Of a stretch of DNA of 30,693 nucleotides, positions 23,566 to 30,693 are shown in pieces. Location: positions 1-30,693 of the forward strand of contig CAZRIT010000016.1 of the NCBI GenBank assembly GCA_964600225.1, written 5' to 3'. Within the stretch, counting starts at the first letter, position 1; the number at the start of each line of letters is the position of its first letter. The notes under the pieces were generated by a model that had not been told where the DNA came from, did not search any database, and worked only from the letters and a program-made list of their open reading frames with translations. A program made the translations under genes and the position numbers. This stretch comes from CAZRIT01 sp964600225 (GTDB lineage: Bacteria; Bacillota; Clostridia; Christensenellales; CAG-138).

Positions 23566-23985
23566 TCAGTCGCTCCCCCAAACCTGCTGTGTTGCATCCG
23601 CCGTCCATGCGCCCGTGTACACATAGCGGTAGCCCGTCACCGTGGCGCGTTGATTCGCCACCTGAAGCGTCACCTCCAGCGCGTGCCCGTCGTCGGTCGC
23701 CACCGTAAACGCCAGCGCGCCGTCGTCCCGTTGCGTAAGCGTACGCCCGTTGAGCTTTGCCTCATCGCCCGTGGCAAGGTACGCGTCGATATCGGCCAGC
23801 GCCCGCTGCGCCTCGCTGTCGGCACGATAGTAGGCGCTTGTCGCCGCAACGGCCCTATCGGTCAACACCTTGTCGTTGCGCGCCGTCACCAGCGACAGCA
23901 CCGCAAACAGCGTCATGGCCACCGCAACGAGGATGAGCAGGATGCTGGAAGCGCCCACGCCCGTGCGGCTCGGCAGCTTTCTCAT
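23566..23985 (-). CDS. Small single-pass protein of the pilus operon (pilin-like, unassigned)
   Basis: A 139-residue protein: short basic N-terminus (MRKLPSRTGVG), one hydrophobic helix (SSILLILVAVAMTLFAVLSLV, about 13-34), then a soluble domain of about 100 residues with an AYYRADSEAQRAL helix followed by beta-like segments. The layout is that of a minor pilin or PilX-like protein, but the Gly-Phe...Glu5 prepilin motif is absent. GGAGGTGA lies just before the ATG, which overlaps the previous stop by four bases. Function is inferred from position between pilin-like genes and pilT. Confidence 0.75.
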   Translation of the reverse strand: MRKLPSRTGVGASSILLILVAVAMTLFAVLSLVTARNDKVLTDRAVAATSAYYRADSEAQRALADIDAYLATGDEAKLNGRTLTQRDDGALAFTVATDDGHALEVTLQVANQRATVTGYRYVYTGAWTADATQQVWGSD

Positions 23986-24374
23986 TCCGTCACCTCCGAT
24001 GCGGCCAGATACCGCGCGCTTTCCAGCGTGATCGGCGCCGCGCCCGCGGCCGTTGCGGTGACGGTAAGTGTGTACAGCGCGCCCGTCTCCCGCTCGCTTT
24101 CCGTCACGGTGCATCTGAGTATGATGCCGTCATCCGTTCGGGTTTCCGTGCGTCGGTTATTCGCATCGAACGCGCCGTCGCCTTTCGGATCGGCCTTGAG
24201 CGCTTCCATGGCCGTTTCCGCAGCCAGCAGCGCTTCCGCTGCGCCGCTGCTTTCGCGGCTGATGCGGTCCGCCGTGGCCGCAAGGCGCAGCACGATGCTC
24301 ATGGTCAGCCCGAAAAACAGGATCACCACGATCAGTTCCATCAGTATCGGGCTAAACGTTGCGCGCTTGTTCAT
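23982..24374 (-). CDS. Small single-pass protein of the pilus operon (minor pilin-like)
   Basis: A 130-residue protein whose N-terminus, NKRATFSPILMELIVVILFFGLTM, most resembles a prepilin: basic leader, Phe, then a hydrophobic helix containing a Glu. The Glu falls at position 7 after the candidate cleavage site instead of 5, and no Gly precedes the Phe, so processing by a prepilin peptidase is uncertain. A helical stretch (SSGAAEALLAAETAMEALKAD) and a beta-rich end follow. GGAGG lies seven bases before the ATG, which overlaps the previous stop (ATGA). Confidence 0.75.
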   Translation of the reverse strand: MNKRATFSPILMELIVVILFFGLTMSIVLRLAATADRISRESSGAAEALLAAETAMEALKADPKGDGAFDANNRRTETRTDDGIILRCTVTESERETGALYTLTVTATAAGAAPITLESARYLAASEVTE

Positions 24375-24874
24375 GCCGCCGCCTCCGATACGCTCTGCAA
24401 AAACACCTGCGTTTCGTGCGTTTTGCCGTCGGCAGCGCCGATGCGCACACGCAGCGTGCCGCCCGTCAGCTCTGCCGCAAACGATGCTGCATCGGCGATG
24501 CGCTCGCCCATGGCGGGGTCAAACGCCCGCTCCGCCGCGCCGAAATACTCCCGTATCGCGCCATCCTCCAAATAGATGTAGGTATGGTAGACGTCGCCGC
24601 CGTATACGCCGCTGAGCACCAGCACGTCGCGGTTCTCCGGCGTTTCCACCCGCACGGCGTCCGATTGATCAAAGGAGCGCACCTTGCCCGCGATATACGT
24701 CAGCGCCGTGCGCGTGCCGTGGTTGGCCGCCGCCCTGTCGCTGATGCGACCGTATACCTGCGCGCCCATGATGACCGTCATCACCGATAGCAGCGCAAAC
24801 GCGGCCAGCAGCGCAAACAGAAACACGCCGCGCACGTTGCCCACGCTGCGGTTACGCACGCGCGCGCCGCTCAT
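24371..24874 (-). CDS. Small single-pass protein of the pilus operon (DUF4860-like)
   Basis: A 167-residue protein: basic N-terminus (ARVRNRSVGNVRG), one hydrophobic helix (VFLFALLAAFALLSVMTVIMGA, about 17-38), then a soluble domain with RTALTYIAGKVRSFDQ, VLVLSGVYGGDVYHTYIYLEDGAIREYF and a beta-rich end. It resembles proteins annotated DUF4860 in clostridial type IV pilus clusters; that match is from memory of the pattern. ATGA overlaps link it to both neighbours. Confidence 0.75.
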   Translation of the reverse strand: MSGARVRNRSVGNVRGVFLFALLAAFALLSVMTVIMGAQVYGRISDRAAANHGTRTALTYIAGKVRSFDQSDAVRVETPENRDVLVLSGVYGGDVYHTYIYLEDGAIREYFGAAERAFDPAMGERIADAASFAAELTGGTLRVRIGAADGKTHETQVFLQSVSEAAA

Positions 24875-25203
24875 TGCCTGCCTCCCAGCAGCGTCACGCT
24901 GACGTCGGGCATCAAATTGGACGCAAACACATCGTAGCGGACGGCAAAGCGCGCCTCATCGATGATTACGCCGTAGTGCTCGCAAAGATAGTCCAGGCTT
25001 TCGGGATACCTGCCCTCCACGGCATAACAGGTGACGGCCGCACGCACAATGGCCTCGCGCAGGGTTTGCTGTTGATTCTCCTCGTTTTGCCGCATGGCGC
25101 CGCCCAGCGCATAGCTAAACAGCACAATCAGCGCAACAAACACGATGATCGACAGCAGCAGATCCTTGTTGCGCAAGCCGCGCCGCGTTTGATACAGATG
25201 CAT
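24871..25203 (-). CDS. Small single-pass protein of the pilus operon (pseudopilin-like)
   Basis: A 110-residue protein: basic leader (HLYQTRRGLRNKD), hydrophobic helix (LLLSIIVFVALIVLFSYALGG, about 15-35), helical stretch (NQQQTLREAIVRAAVTCYAVEG) and RYPESLDYLCEHYGV, which is close to the 'YP-x-SL-x-x-L' segment of pseudopilins. The classical cleavage motif is missing. The ATG at 25203 is chosen for GGAGG nine bases before it; an in-frame ATG at 25227 overlaps that site. Coupled by ATGA to the next gene. Confidence 0.75.
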   Translation of the reverse strand: MHLYQTRRGLRNKDLLLSIIVFVALIVLFSYALGGAMRQNEENQQQTLREAIVRAAVTCYAVEGRYPESLDYLCEHYGVIIDEARFAVRYDVFASNLMPDVSVTLLGGRQ

Positions 25204-25253
25204 GCCTTGCCGCCTCCTTTCTGGCAAATTGTTTCTTGGCTGCGTTTCGTACC

Positions 25254-26309
25254 TCAGCCAATGGCCGACAGCACCGACAGCAGCGGCAGCATAACCGAGA
25301 GCAGCACGCCGCCGAAGACCACCGACAGCACCGCCACCAGAATCGGCTCAATCATGGAAACCAGGCCGTTGATGGCGTCGTCGGCCTCGTTTTGATAGAT
25401 CGTGCAGAGCTTCTCCATCACCGCGTCCAATTGCCCCGCCTCCATGCCAAACCGCACCATTTTTTCGTGAATGGGGTCGAACAGCTTGGCCTCGGCCACC
25501 GCATCGGCAAACCGTTCGCCATCGGCGAGCAATTGGTTGCACACGGCAATCTTTTCACGGTAGCGTTGATCGGTAATCACCTCGGGCGCAAGCTCCATGG
25601 CCGATGCCAACGGATAGCCCGCCACCAGCATGGTGGAAATAACCGAGGCAAACCGCCCCGCCGAGAGCTTTTCGTTGGCGCGCCGCACGGAGGGTATCCA
25701 TCTGCCAAGCGTCTCGATCACCTTGTCGCGCCGCTTGCCGCGCAAAAGGATGGTCAGCACAATCAGCGCCAGCATCATCAGCCCGACCAGTATCAGCGTG
25801 CCCTTGCCGACATTCACGCCAATGCGCATGATGCCGCTGTCCGCCACGCCCGCCGAAAGCCCCAGGCTTGCAAACACGCGGTTGAACACGGGCAGCACGC
25901 TAATCAACAGCACCGCAATCACCACCGCCAGCATGCACACCAGCACCGTGGGGTACAGGATAGCGTTTTTGACGGAGGTTTTTACGTCCGCCTCCCATTG
26001 ATAATAGGAAGCAAGCGCGCGCATAACATCGTCAAGCTTGCCCGCGCGTTCGCCGATGCGCACCATGCCCACCAGATATTTGGGGAAGAAGCCCGCGTCC
26101 TCCAGCGCCGAGGTCAGCGAACCGCTTTCGGTCAACTGCGCTCGGATGCGGTTAAAGCGCGCCGCGTACGCGGTATTGGCGTATGTCTCCGCCAGCGTAT
26201 CCATGCCGTCGTGCAACGGAATGCCCGCGCCCAGCACCATGCCAATCTGCTCGCAAAACAGCGCCAGCTCTTCTGCGGGCAGCGTTTGCCGCGTTTCGGG
26301 TTTACGCAT
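25254..26309 (-). CDS. pilC: Type IV pilus / type II secretion platform protein (PilC/GspF)
   Basis: A 351-residue inner-membrane protein with two T2SSF domains (about 10-130 and 215-335), each followed by hydrophobic helices: VLVCMLAVVIAVLLISVLPVF, LILVGLMMLALIVLTILL and ILVAVLSVVFGGVLLSVMLPLL. Typical motifs are FCEQIGMVLGAGIPL, FPKYLVGMVRIGERAGKLD and the second-copy equivalent FDPIHEKMVRFGMEAGQLD. It is a little shorter than the usual 400 residues because the N-terminal extension is short. The ATG at 26309 follows GGAGG by seven bases. It forms the membrane base on which the ATPase acts. Confidence 0.92.
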   Translation of the reverse strand: MRKPETRQTLPAEELALFCEQIGMVLGAGIPLHDGMDTLAETYANTAYAARFNRIRAQLTESGSLTSALEDAGFFPKYLVGMVRIGERAGKLDDVMRALASYYQWEADVKTSVKNAILYPTVLVCMLAVVIAVLLISVLPVFNRVFASLGLSAGVADSGIMRIGVNVGKGTLILVGLMMLALIVLTILLRGKRRDKVIETLGRWIPSVRRANEKLSAGRFASVISTMLVAGYPLASAMELAPEVITDQRYREKIAVCNQLLADGERFADAVAEAKLFDPIHEKMVRFGMEAGQLDAVMEKLCTIYQNEADDAINGLVSMIEPILVAVLSVVFGGVLLSVMLPLLSVLSAIG

Positions 26310-26336
26310 GTGTTCGCCTCCGTTCACCTTGTCCAT

Positions 26337-26406
26337 ATCAGTAGATACGCTCCCGGGTATAATCCCGCTCCATCAGTAGATACGCTCCTGCGTATAATCC
26401 CGCTCC
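26337..26406. repeat. 35-base tandem duplication at the transglutaminase stop
   Basis: Two adjacent 35-base units (26337-26371 and 26372-26406) differ at two bases. Each holds the last codons and stop of the transglutaminase gene (ERDYT-x-ERIY-stop); the second unit is used, the first lies beyond the stop. Confidence 0.9.
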
Positions 26407-27281
26407 TTGTGGCCCGTACCGTCGAACGTGGCGTCGTACCACACCCATTCGCCGTCGATGTACACGTTGTTCCATGCATGCAGGATGTTTTCGGGCGATA
26501 CCACGCCCACCACCACCTTGCACGGAATCCCCTTTGCCCGCAGCATCGCCGCCAGCAGCGAGGAATAGTCAAAACAGATTCCCTTGCCGCTATTGAGCGT
26601 TTCGTCCACATCGGGCAGGTAGCCCTTGGGCACCGTGGCCGCCTTGTCGTAATCGTAGGCGGTGTTATCCGCCACAAAGTTATACAGCCGCTTGACGATT
26701 TTCCCTTCATCCTTGAGGTCGCCCACCAGCAGATACGCGCGCGCCACGGCCTCGGAGCCTGCGTGGAAGCTGACAAACTGGTTGGGATACAAAAACGGGT
26801 TGTTCGGGTCTGTCAGCCGCACGGTCAGCTCCGTGGTCAATAGCTGGCTGTACAGATCCCCCTCCACATTCTCCATCACCCGCACGCTGTACTTGCCGTC
26901 GCCCTGCTGGAACGGATACACCTGATACGCGTTATCCGACGGCAAATCGTAATTGTAGGTGTAGACGGGCGTACCGATGCGCACCTTGAGCCTGCGCGGG
27001 TTGGGCTCGCTCTTGATCATCACATAGCCCTGATCGGTATGGGACGCATCGATGGTGACGCCGTATTGGCTGATGACCACCTCTCCAGAAGCCTGCGGCT
27101 CGTAAATGCGGATGTTGATCGCCTCCGTCTCGCCGCAGGCCGATGCATCGGCGGTTGCGGGCAGTGCTGTGTCCCGATCGGCTGCCTCGGCAGAACCGCA
27201 AGCGCACAGGCATATACAACCGCATGCCGTCATCCATGCAAGCCCCTGATACAGCCTTCTGACAAACACCCTTTGTTTCAT
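26373..27281 (-). CDS. Exported transglutaminase-like (cysteine protease fold) lipoprotein
   Basis: A 302-residue exported protein. The N-terminus is basic (KQRVFVRRL) with a short hydrophobic stretch and five alternating cysteines (20, 22, 24, 26, 28); LCAC-GS could be a lipobox. Residues about 55-165 form a beta-rich domain. Residues about 170-290 form a transglutaminase-like core with catalytic Cys236 in GKGICFDYSSLLAAMLRAKGI, His268 in LHAWNNVYIDGEW and Asp283 in WYDATFD. Such proteins may cross-link or cleave peptides at the cell surface. It is the first gene of the pilus operon, 63 bases before pilC, so a role in pilus or wall maturation is plausible. There is no ribosome site before the ATG. 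Confidence 0.85.
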   Translation of the reverse strand: MKQRVFVRRLYQGLAWMTACGCICLCACGSAEAADRDTALPATADASACGETEAINIRIYEPQASGEVVISQYGVTIDASHTDQGYVMIKSEPNPRRLKVRIGTPVYTYNYDLPSDNAYQVYPFQQGDGKYSVRVMENVEGDLYSQLLTTELTVRLTDPNNPFLYPNQFVSFHAGSEAVARAYLLVGDLKDEGKIVKRLYNFVADNTAYDYDKAATVPKGYLPDVDETLNSGKGICFDYSSLLAAMLRAKGIPCKVVVGVVSPENILHAWNNVYIDGEWVWYDATFDGTGHKERDYTQERIY

Positions 27282-27290
27282 TGTAATGAC

Positions 27291-27319
27291 AGTATACCTA
27301 AACGATTACAAGAAAGCAA
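27291..27319 (-). promoter_or_regulatory. Promoter of the transglutaminase-pilus operon
   Basis: Minus strand: TTGCTT (27314-27319), a 17-base spacer and TATACT (27291-27296). Only nine bases separate the -10 box from the ATG at 27281, so transcription should start at or within about three bases of the start codon. Confidence 0.65.
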
Positions 27320-27499
27320 TAGCATTTCGTTATTTTGTTTGATAAAGGTGTAACTTTTTTGTGGTTGCTATGTCACATTCCGGGCATTTCCCGCGATGAA
27401 TTGGGTTGTTTGGCAGGATTGGCGGGATTGTTACATGTCTGCGGCGCGTGACGTGTCACATGTTTGGGGCGTGGACGCTGCGGCGCGGGATTGTCCTTG

Positions 27500-28320
27500 C
27501 GCCGCTGCGGCGGGGTATTGGTCGGTTTTTTCCACGGCAAAAAGTGCATATGCAGCTCTCTTGCACAGTGGCAACCGTCGGGGGGCCGAGGGGGATTCCG
27601 ATTTCCCCCTTACGGCCCCCTTTCCCAGCCCCTGCCCCATAACCCCTTAAACCGGCCGCTCAATCGCCGCGGGGCTTGTCGGGTTGCAACAAGGGGTTTT
27701 GCGCCTTGTGCCGCTCCGGCGGGGCGGATTCTTCGTCGCTATGCTCCTCAGAATGACAGGGCGGAGGAAGGCTGCACGTCGCAGAACGACAATTCGCTGT
27801 GTGTCATTCCGAGCGCTAGCGAGGAATCTTTGTTCCCGCAGGGAACAACGTGCCTGTGCCGCTGCAGCGGGGCATTGGTCGGTTTTGCCCACGGCAGAAG
27901 GGCGTATCGGGATCGCTTGCTCTGCGGCATACGTCGGGGGGCCGAGGGGGATTCCGATTTCCCCCTTACGGCCCCCTTTCCCAGCCCCTGCCCCATAACC
28001 CCTTAAACCGGCCGCTCAATCGCCGCGGGGCTTGTCGGGTTGCAACAAGGGGTTTTGCGCCTTGTGCCGCTCCGGCGGGGCGGATTCTTCGTCGCTGCGC
28101 TCCTCAGAATGACAGGGGGAATGCTAGCGCTCCTCAGAATGACAGGGGGAATGCTAGCGCGCCTCTGAATGACACAGGGAAATGCCGCGGCCCTCAGAGT
28201 GAGAAATGCTTCGCTTTCCAGAATCACAAAGGAAAGCACACTCCTGCAAGACGGCAGAAAACGAATACCTATTCCAAATTTCAGAAGTTTTTCTGTTTCT
28301 CTTTTTTCAAAAAGAGAAAC
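27500..28320 (+). repeat. Composite intergenic repeat, copy C (two tandem units)
   Basis: The 27282-28475 interval holds no supported gene. Two units of the family seen at 48-490 follow each other at a spacing of about 355 bases; the block from 'cgtcggggggccgag' to 'cggattcttcgtcgct' (about 27577-27740 and 27932-28096) is almost identical in both. Each has the G/C-run hairpin (about 27580-27621 and 27936-27976). Between them is the reverse-type motif 'gtcattccgagcgctagcgaggaatc'. Unit two ends in four 'gaatgaca'-like repeats at 30-base spacing (28107, 28137, 28167, 28197) and a perfect 12-base hairpin, GTTTCTCTTTTT (28295-28306) with AAAAAGAGAAAC (28309-28320). Bases 27320-27480 are AT-richer, with no gene seen. 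Confidence 0.82.
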
Positions 28321-28410
28321 CCGCATCCCGTAACTCGTCCCTCGTTCCCCGTCCCCGTTCCCGTCCCTCGTTCCCGTTCCCGTCCTCCGTACTCCGTTCC
28401 CGTCCTCCGT

Positions 28411-28450
28411 CCAAAAACCGCAGCGGCCGCACGGGTAACCGTGCGGCCGC
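28411..28450 (-). terminator. Rho-independent terminator of the large surface protein gene
   Basis: Perfect 12-base stem, GCGGCCGCACGG (28423-28434) with CCGTGCGGCCGC (28439-28450) and a 4-base loop, followed on the minus strand by TGCGGTTTTTGG. It lies 26 bases after the stop at 28476. Confidence 0.9.
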
Positions 28451-28475
28451 TTGTTGCATTGGCGTTGTAATTACC

Positions 28476-30693
28476 TTAGATGTTCACGTCGGTGGGATCC
28501 ACGTCCTTCTCGCTCTTGAGGCTTAGCAGCACGATGCCCAGCTGGATGAGGGCGATAACCGCCATCAGCAGCGTCCACTTATCGGTGAATACCATGGGGT
28601 TACGCATGTTCTCGGTGAGGATGAAGGCGATGATGCCGCCGATCCCCGGGATCAGTGTGGCCAGCCTGCCCGCACCGTGGCGCTTGATCTCCCTAAGCTG
28701 CACGCCGTTTTCGTCCTCGTCCTTCTTCTTGCCAAAGTAGCCGATGAGCATCAGCACGGACGCAAGCGCCGTCACGATGGCCAGAATCAGGTTGAGCAGC
28801 GCCCATGCGCGGCCCTGCGGCGCGGCCAGCGGCACAGCGTCATCGGGCACGATTTCGGGCGTGGGCGACGGCGGAACGGGCGTGGGCGGCACCACAGGCT
28901 GTTCGCGCAGCGTGCCGTAGATGTTCACGTCGTCATCGGGCATTCTGGCGGGCACGTTGTCCCAGCCGCCGAACACATAGCCTGCCCTTGCGGGTGCGCT
29001 TGCGGGCGCGGGCACTGCCGCGCTGCCGTGGGCGTACTCGTCGTAGTAGAGGCTGTAATCCTCCTCCACGTTGCCGTCCACATCCATCACGCGCACGAAG
29101 TAGCGCACATGGAACGGATCGGGCAGCCAGTTGGCGGAGATGTACACATCGTTCTCAGGCATGGTGAACGATTCGCCCGGCAGGAAGGTATCCGCGCTGC
29201 CGTCCAGGCTGCTGGTCTCCCAACGATCGAACGCATAGCCGCCCGAGCGATTGGGGCGAATGCCCGCGGGGATGGTGTAGGTGCTGCCCGCCAGCAGGTT
29301 CAGGGAATTCGCGGGCATGTTGGTCACGGTGTTGCCGTAGTAGCCCGTCTGGTAGTACACGTTGTAGCGCACAGGCCTGTACGTTACCGTAACGGACACC
29401 ACGTCGGCAGGCATGGTGCCGCTCACCGTCGCTCTATCCGCCACATAGTTGCGGATGCGCGGGGAATCCACGCTGTACGAATCGTTGTAGAGGACATTGC
29501 CGTCGTAGTCGGGCGCGGCCTCAGTGCCATCCTCGTACACATACTCGATGTGGAGCGGGAACTCCCTGCGTTCCCACTGTGCGTAGAAGGTAACGCTTTC
29601 GGTCAGCTTGCCGTAGTTCTCGCCGCCGTTGTACTGCGTGCCCGTGCCCGCGGCGTTATCCGTCCAGTACAGGAAGTCGTAGCCCACCCGCTGCATGTTG
29701 CTCGGCGGAGCCATTACTTGCACGTCTTCTGTGCCAAGGTAGCCCGTTTCGGTTACGTCGGCGCCGTTGACCTTGACGGTAACCTCATGCGTATCGACAG
29801 GCGCCGTGCCTGCGGTGTTGCCGTTGCCATTGTAGGTGACCGTGCCGTACACCGTCAGGGTGCCGTCCACGGTTTTCACGTTGTAGTTGACCGACACATC
29901 CTTGTTGGTGTTGACGTTGATGACCTTGACGGTGTTTCTGTTGATGACGTTGGCCACCGAGCCGACAGCGGTAATCGTGCTGGCCGCCGTCATTTCAAGC
30001 AGCGTGTCGTCAATCGCCTCATCGGTGAGGAATGCGCTTGCGGAGCGGGAGAACCCGCCATTCTCCAGCGGCGTGCCGTCGAACGCCTTCATGGCGTCGG
30101 CTGCGGTAACCGTCGCCGCGATGGGCCGAATCGTCACCGTGCCCTGTTCGAGATTGACCGCATTGTAATTATCCGCCGCGGTCATGGCCAGATCCACATA
30201 CACCGTGGCCGAGGCCACACTGCCGTTGGGGTTGCGCATGACGTCGGTATACGTCGGCGCGTCGTTCTGCCAGCTAGTGGCGTCGGTGCTGTACGAAAGC
30301 GCGAAGCCGGTGGTCAGCACGGTGTTTCGCGGCTGCTTGCCGTCCGCTCCGCTATCGGGGGTGATATCGGTCACAGTTACCGATACGCCGTGCGCCTGCT
30401 GATCGTAGAGTTCATCGTAGCCATCCACCGTCAGCTTGACCGTGGCCTTCTTGACCGTCAGCGTGCCGTCAGCATATTGGATATCATAGTTTTTCGTCAC
30501 ATCAACGTTGCCCGCCTTGATGACGGCGGAGCTCGCCACGTTGGCGCTCGAACCGACCGCAGTCTGCGTGCCCGTGACCTTCACCGAGTCAATGGCCTGG
30601 CCGTTCGCCGGCGTACCGCTTGTCACCGTGTAGCTGTTCTTGGTCAGCGGCGTGCCATCAAAGAACTTCTCGGCGCTGTCGGCCGTGATGGTG
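28476..30693 (-). CDS. Large repeat-rich surface protein, C-terminal part (runs off the window)
   Basis: At least 738 residues; the frame is open to the window edge, so the N-terminus and signal peptide lie outside. Order: tandem MBG/YDG-like modules (ADSAEKFFDGTPL..., ADAMKAFDGTPLENG..., each ending in YDIQYADGTLTV or YNVKTVDGTLTV); an InlB B-repeat (Listeria-Bacteroides repeat: VTYNGNGNTAG...FLYWTDNAAGTGTQYNGG...VTFYAQWE); MucBP-like and further B-repeat segments (IEYVYEDGTE, FDRWETSS...VYISANW, YVFGGWDNVP); a Pro-rich linker (PPTPVPPSPTP); and three to four hydrophobic helices with a KKKDEDE loop. No LPxTG-type signal is present, so it is held by membrane helices. Likely adhesion or matrix function. 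Confidence 0.88.
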   Translation of the reverse strand, partial: TITADSAEKFFDGTPLTKNSYTVTSGTPANGQAIDSVKVTGTQTAVGSSANVASSAVIKAGNVDVTKNYDIQYADGTLTVKKATVKLTVDGYDELYDQQAHGVSVTVTDITPDSGADGKQPRNTVLTTGFALSYSTDATSWQNDAPTYTDVMRNPNGSVASATVYVDLAMTAADNYNAVNLEQGTVTIRPIAATVTAADAMKAFDGTPLENGGFSRSASAFLTDEAIDDTLLEMTAASTITAVGSVANVINRNTVKVINVNTNKDVSVNYNVKTVDGTLTVYGTVTYNGNGNTAGTAPVDTHEVTVKVNGADVTETGYLGTEDVQVMAPPSNMQRVGYDFLYWTDNAAGTGTQYNGGENYGKLTESVTFYAQWERREFPLHIEYVYEDGTEAAPDYDGNVLYNDSYSVDSPRIRNYVADRATVSGTMPADVVSVTVTYRPVRYNVYYQTGYYGNTVTNMPANSLNLLAGSTYTIPAGIRPNRSGGYAFDRWETSSLDGSADTFLPGESFTMPENDVYISANWLPDPFHVRYFVRVMDVDGNVEEDYSLYYDEYAHGSAAVPAPASAPARAGYVFGGWDNVPARMPDDDVNIYGTLREQPVVPPTPVPPSPTPEIVPDDAVPLAAPQGRAWALLNLILAIVTALASVLMLIGYFGKKKDEDENGVQLREIKRHGAGRLATLIPGIGGIIAFILTENMRNPMVFTDKWTLLMAVIALIQLGIVLLSLKSEKDVDPTDVNI

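Noticed and set aside
27420..27475. GTGAC-gt-GTCAC and ACATGT motifs as a possible operator
   Set aside because: Arms are only five bases and the site is over 100 bases upstream of the nearest promoter; too weak to call.
27406..28470. Several short open frames in the 27.3-28.5 kb interval, some sharing C-terminal words
   Set aside because: They are translations of the intergenic repeat (the APQND / SEERS-type words) and share sequence only because the DNA repeats.
1..30693. tRNA, rRNA or riboswitch genes
   Set aside because: None was recognised on either strand by eye; a covariance-model search would be needed to exclude small RNAs.

Overview
The window looks like a GC-rich chromosomal segment from a Gram-positive member of the Bacillota, most likely a gut-type Clostridia lineage; Christensenellales is a guess from gene content and style. 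The evidence is ftsA-ftsZ with a DVPAFLRK-type FtsZ tail, a class B sortase next to a PQTG-anchored wall protein, a YtrA-type GntR/ABC operon, dockerin-like modules and a reduced type IV pilus operon. A run of ten Ns at 12930-12939 shows this is a scaffold, so a draft or metagenome assembly.

Layout. (1) 1-575 is repeat-rich intergenic DNA. (2) 576-2598, minus strand: an autoregulated GntR (YtrA-like) / ABC ATPase / ABC permease operon with a near-perfect promoter and a perfect palindromic operator. (3) 2600-2960: a second copy of the repeat. (4) 2965-5144, minus: two secreted phosphodiester glycosidase (NAGPA-type) paralogues, each with an N-terminal dockerin-like module. (5) 5315-15643, plus: a surface polysaccharide operon reading away from them. 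It holds an initiating phosphoglycosyl transferase, two GT4 glycosyltransferases, the complete capE/capF/capG set for UDP-N-acetyl-L-fucosamine, a CapA-like protein, a Wzx-type flippase and a TupA-like ATP-grasp gene. The last gene carries a C10 tract that throws it out of frame and is followed by a diverged tandem copy of its own C-terminal cassette. No polymerase (Wzy) is seen, and the assembly gap lies inside this operon. (6) 15740-18340, plus: ftsA and ftsZ, whose likely promoter sits in the decayed end of that duplication, then a terminator. (7) 18459-19134: a diguanylate cyclase broken by a one-base frameshift. (8) 19200-20981, minus: a Thr/Pro-rich wall-anchored protein and a class B sortase. 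(9) 21205-27281, minus: a type IV pilus/competence-like operon. It runs from a transglutaminase-fold protein through a PilC/GspF platform protein, four small single-pass proteins joined by 4-base overlaps and a PilT ATPase to a BTAD regulator with a degenerate GGDEF-like tail. (10) 27300-28475: about 1.2 kb of repeats. (11) 28476-window end, minus: the C-terminal part of a large repeat-rich surface protein.

The theme is the cell envelope: making and modifying a surface glycan, trimming it, anchoring wall proteins, building a pilus-like machine and dividing. The strongest candidate for something new is the ATP-grasp locus. There, slippage at a C tract would choose between two homologous, equal-length C-terminal cassettes.
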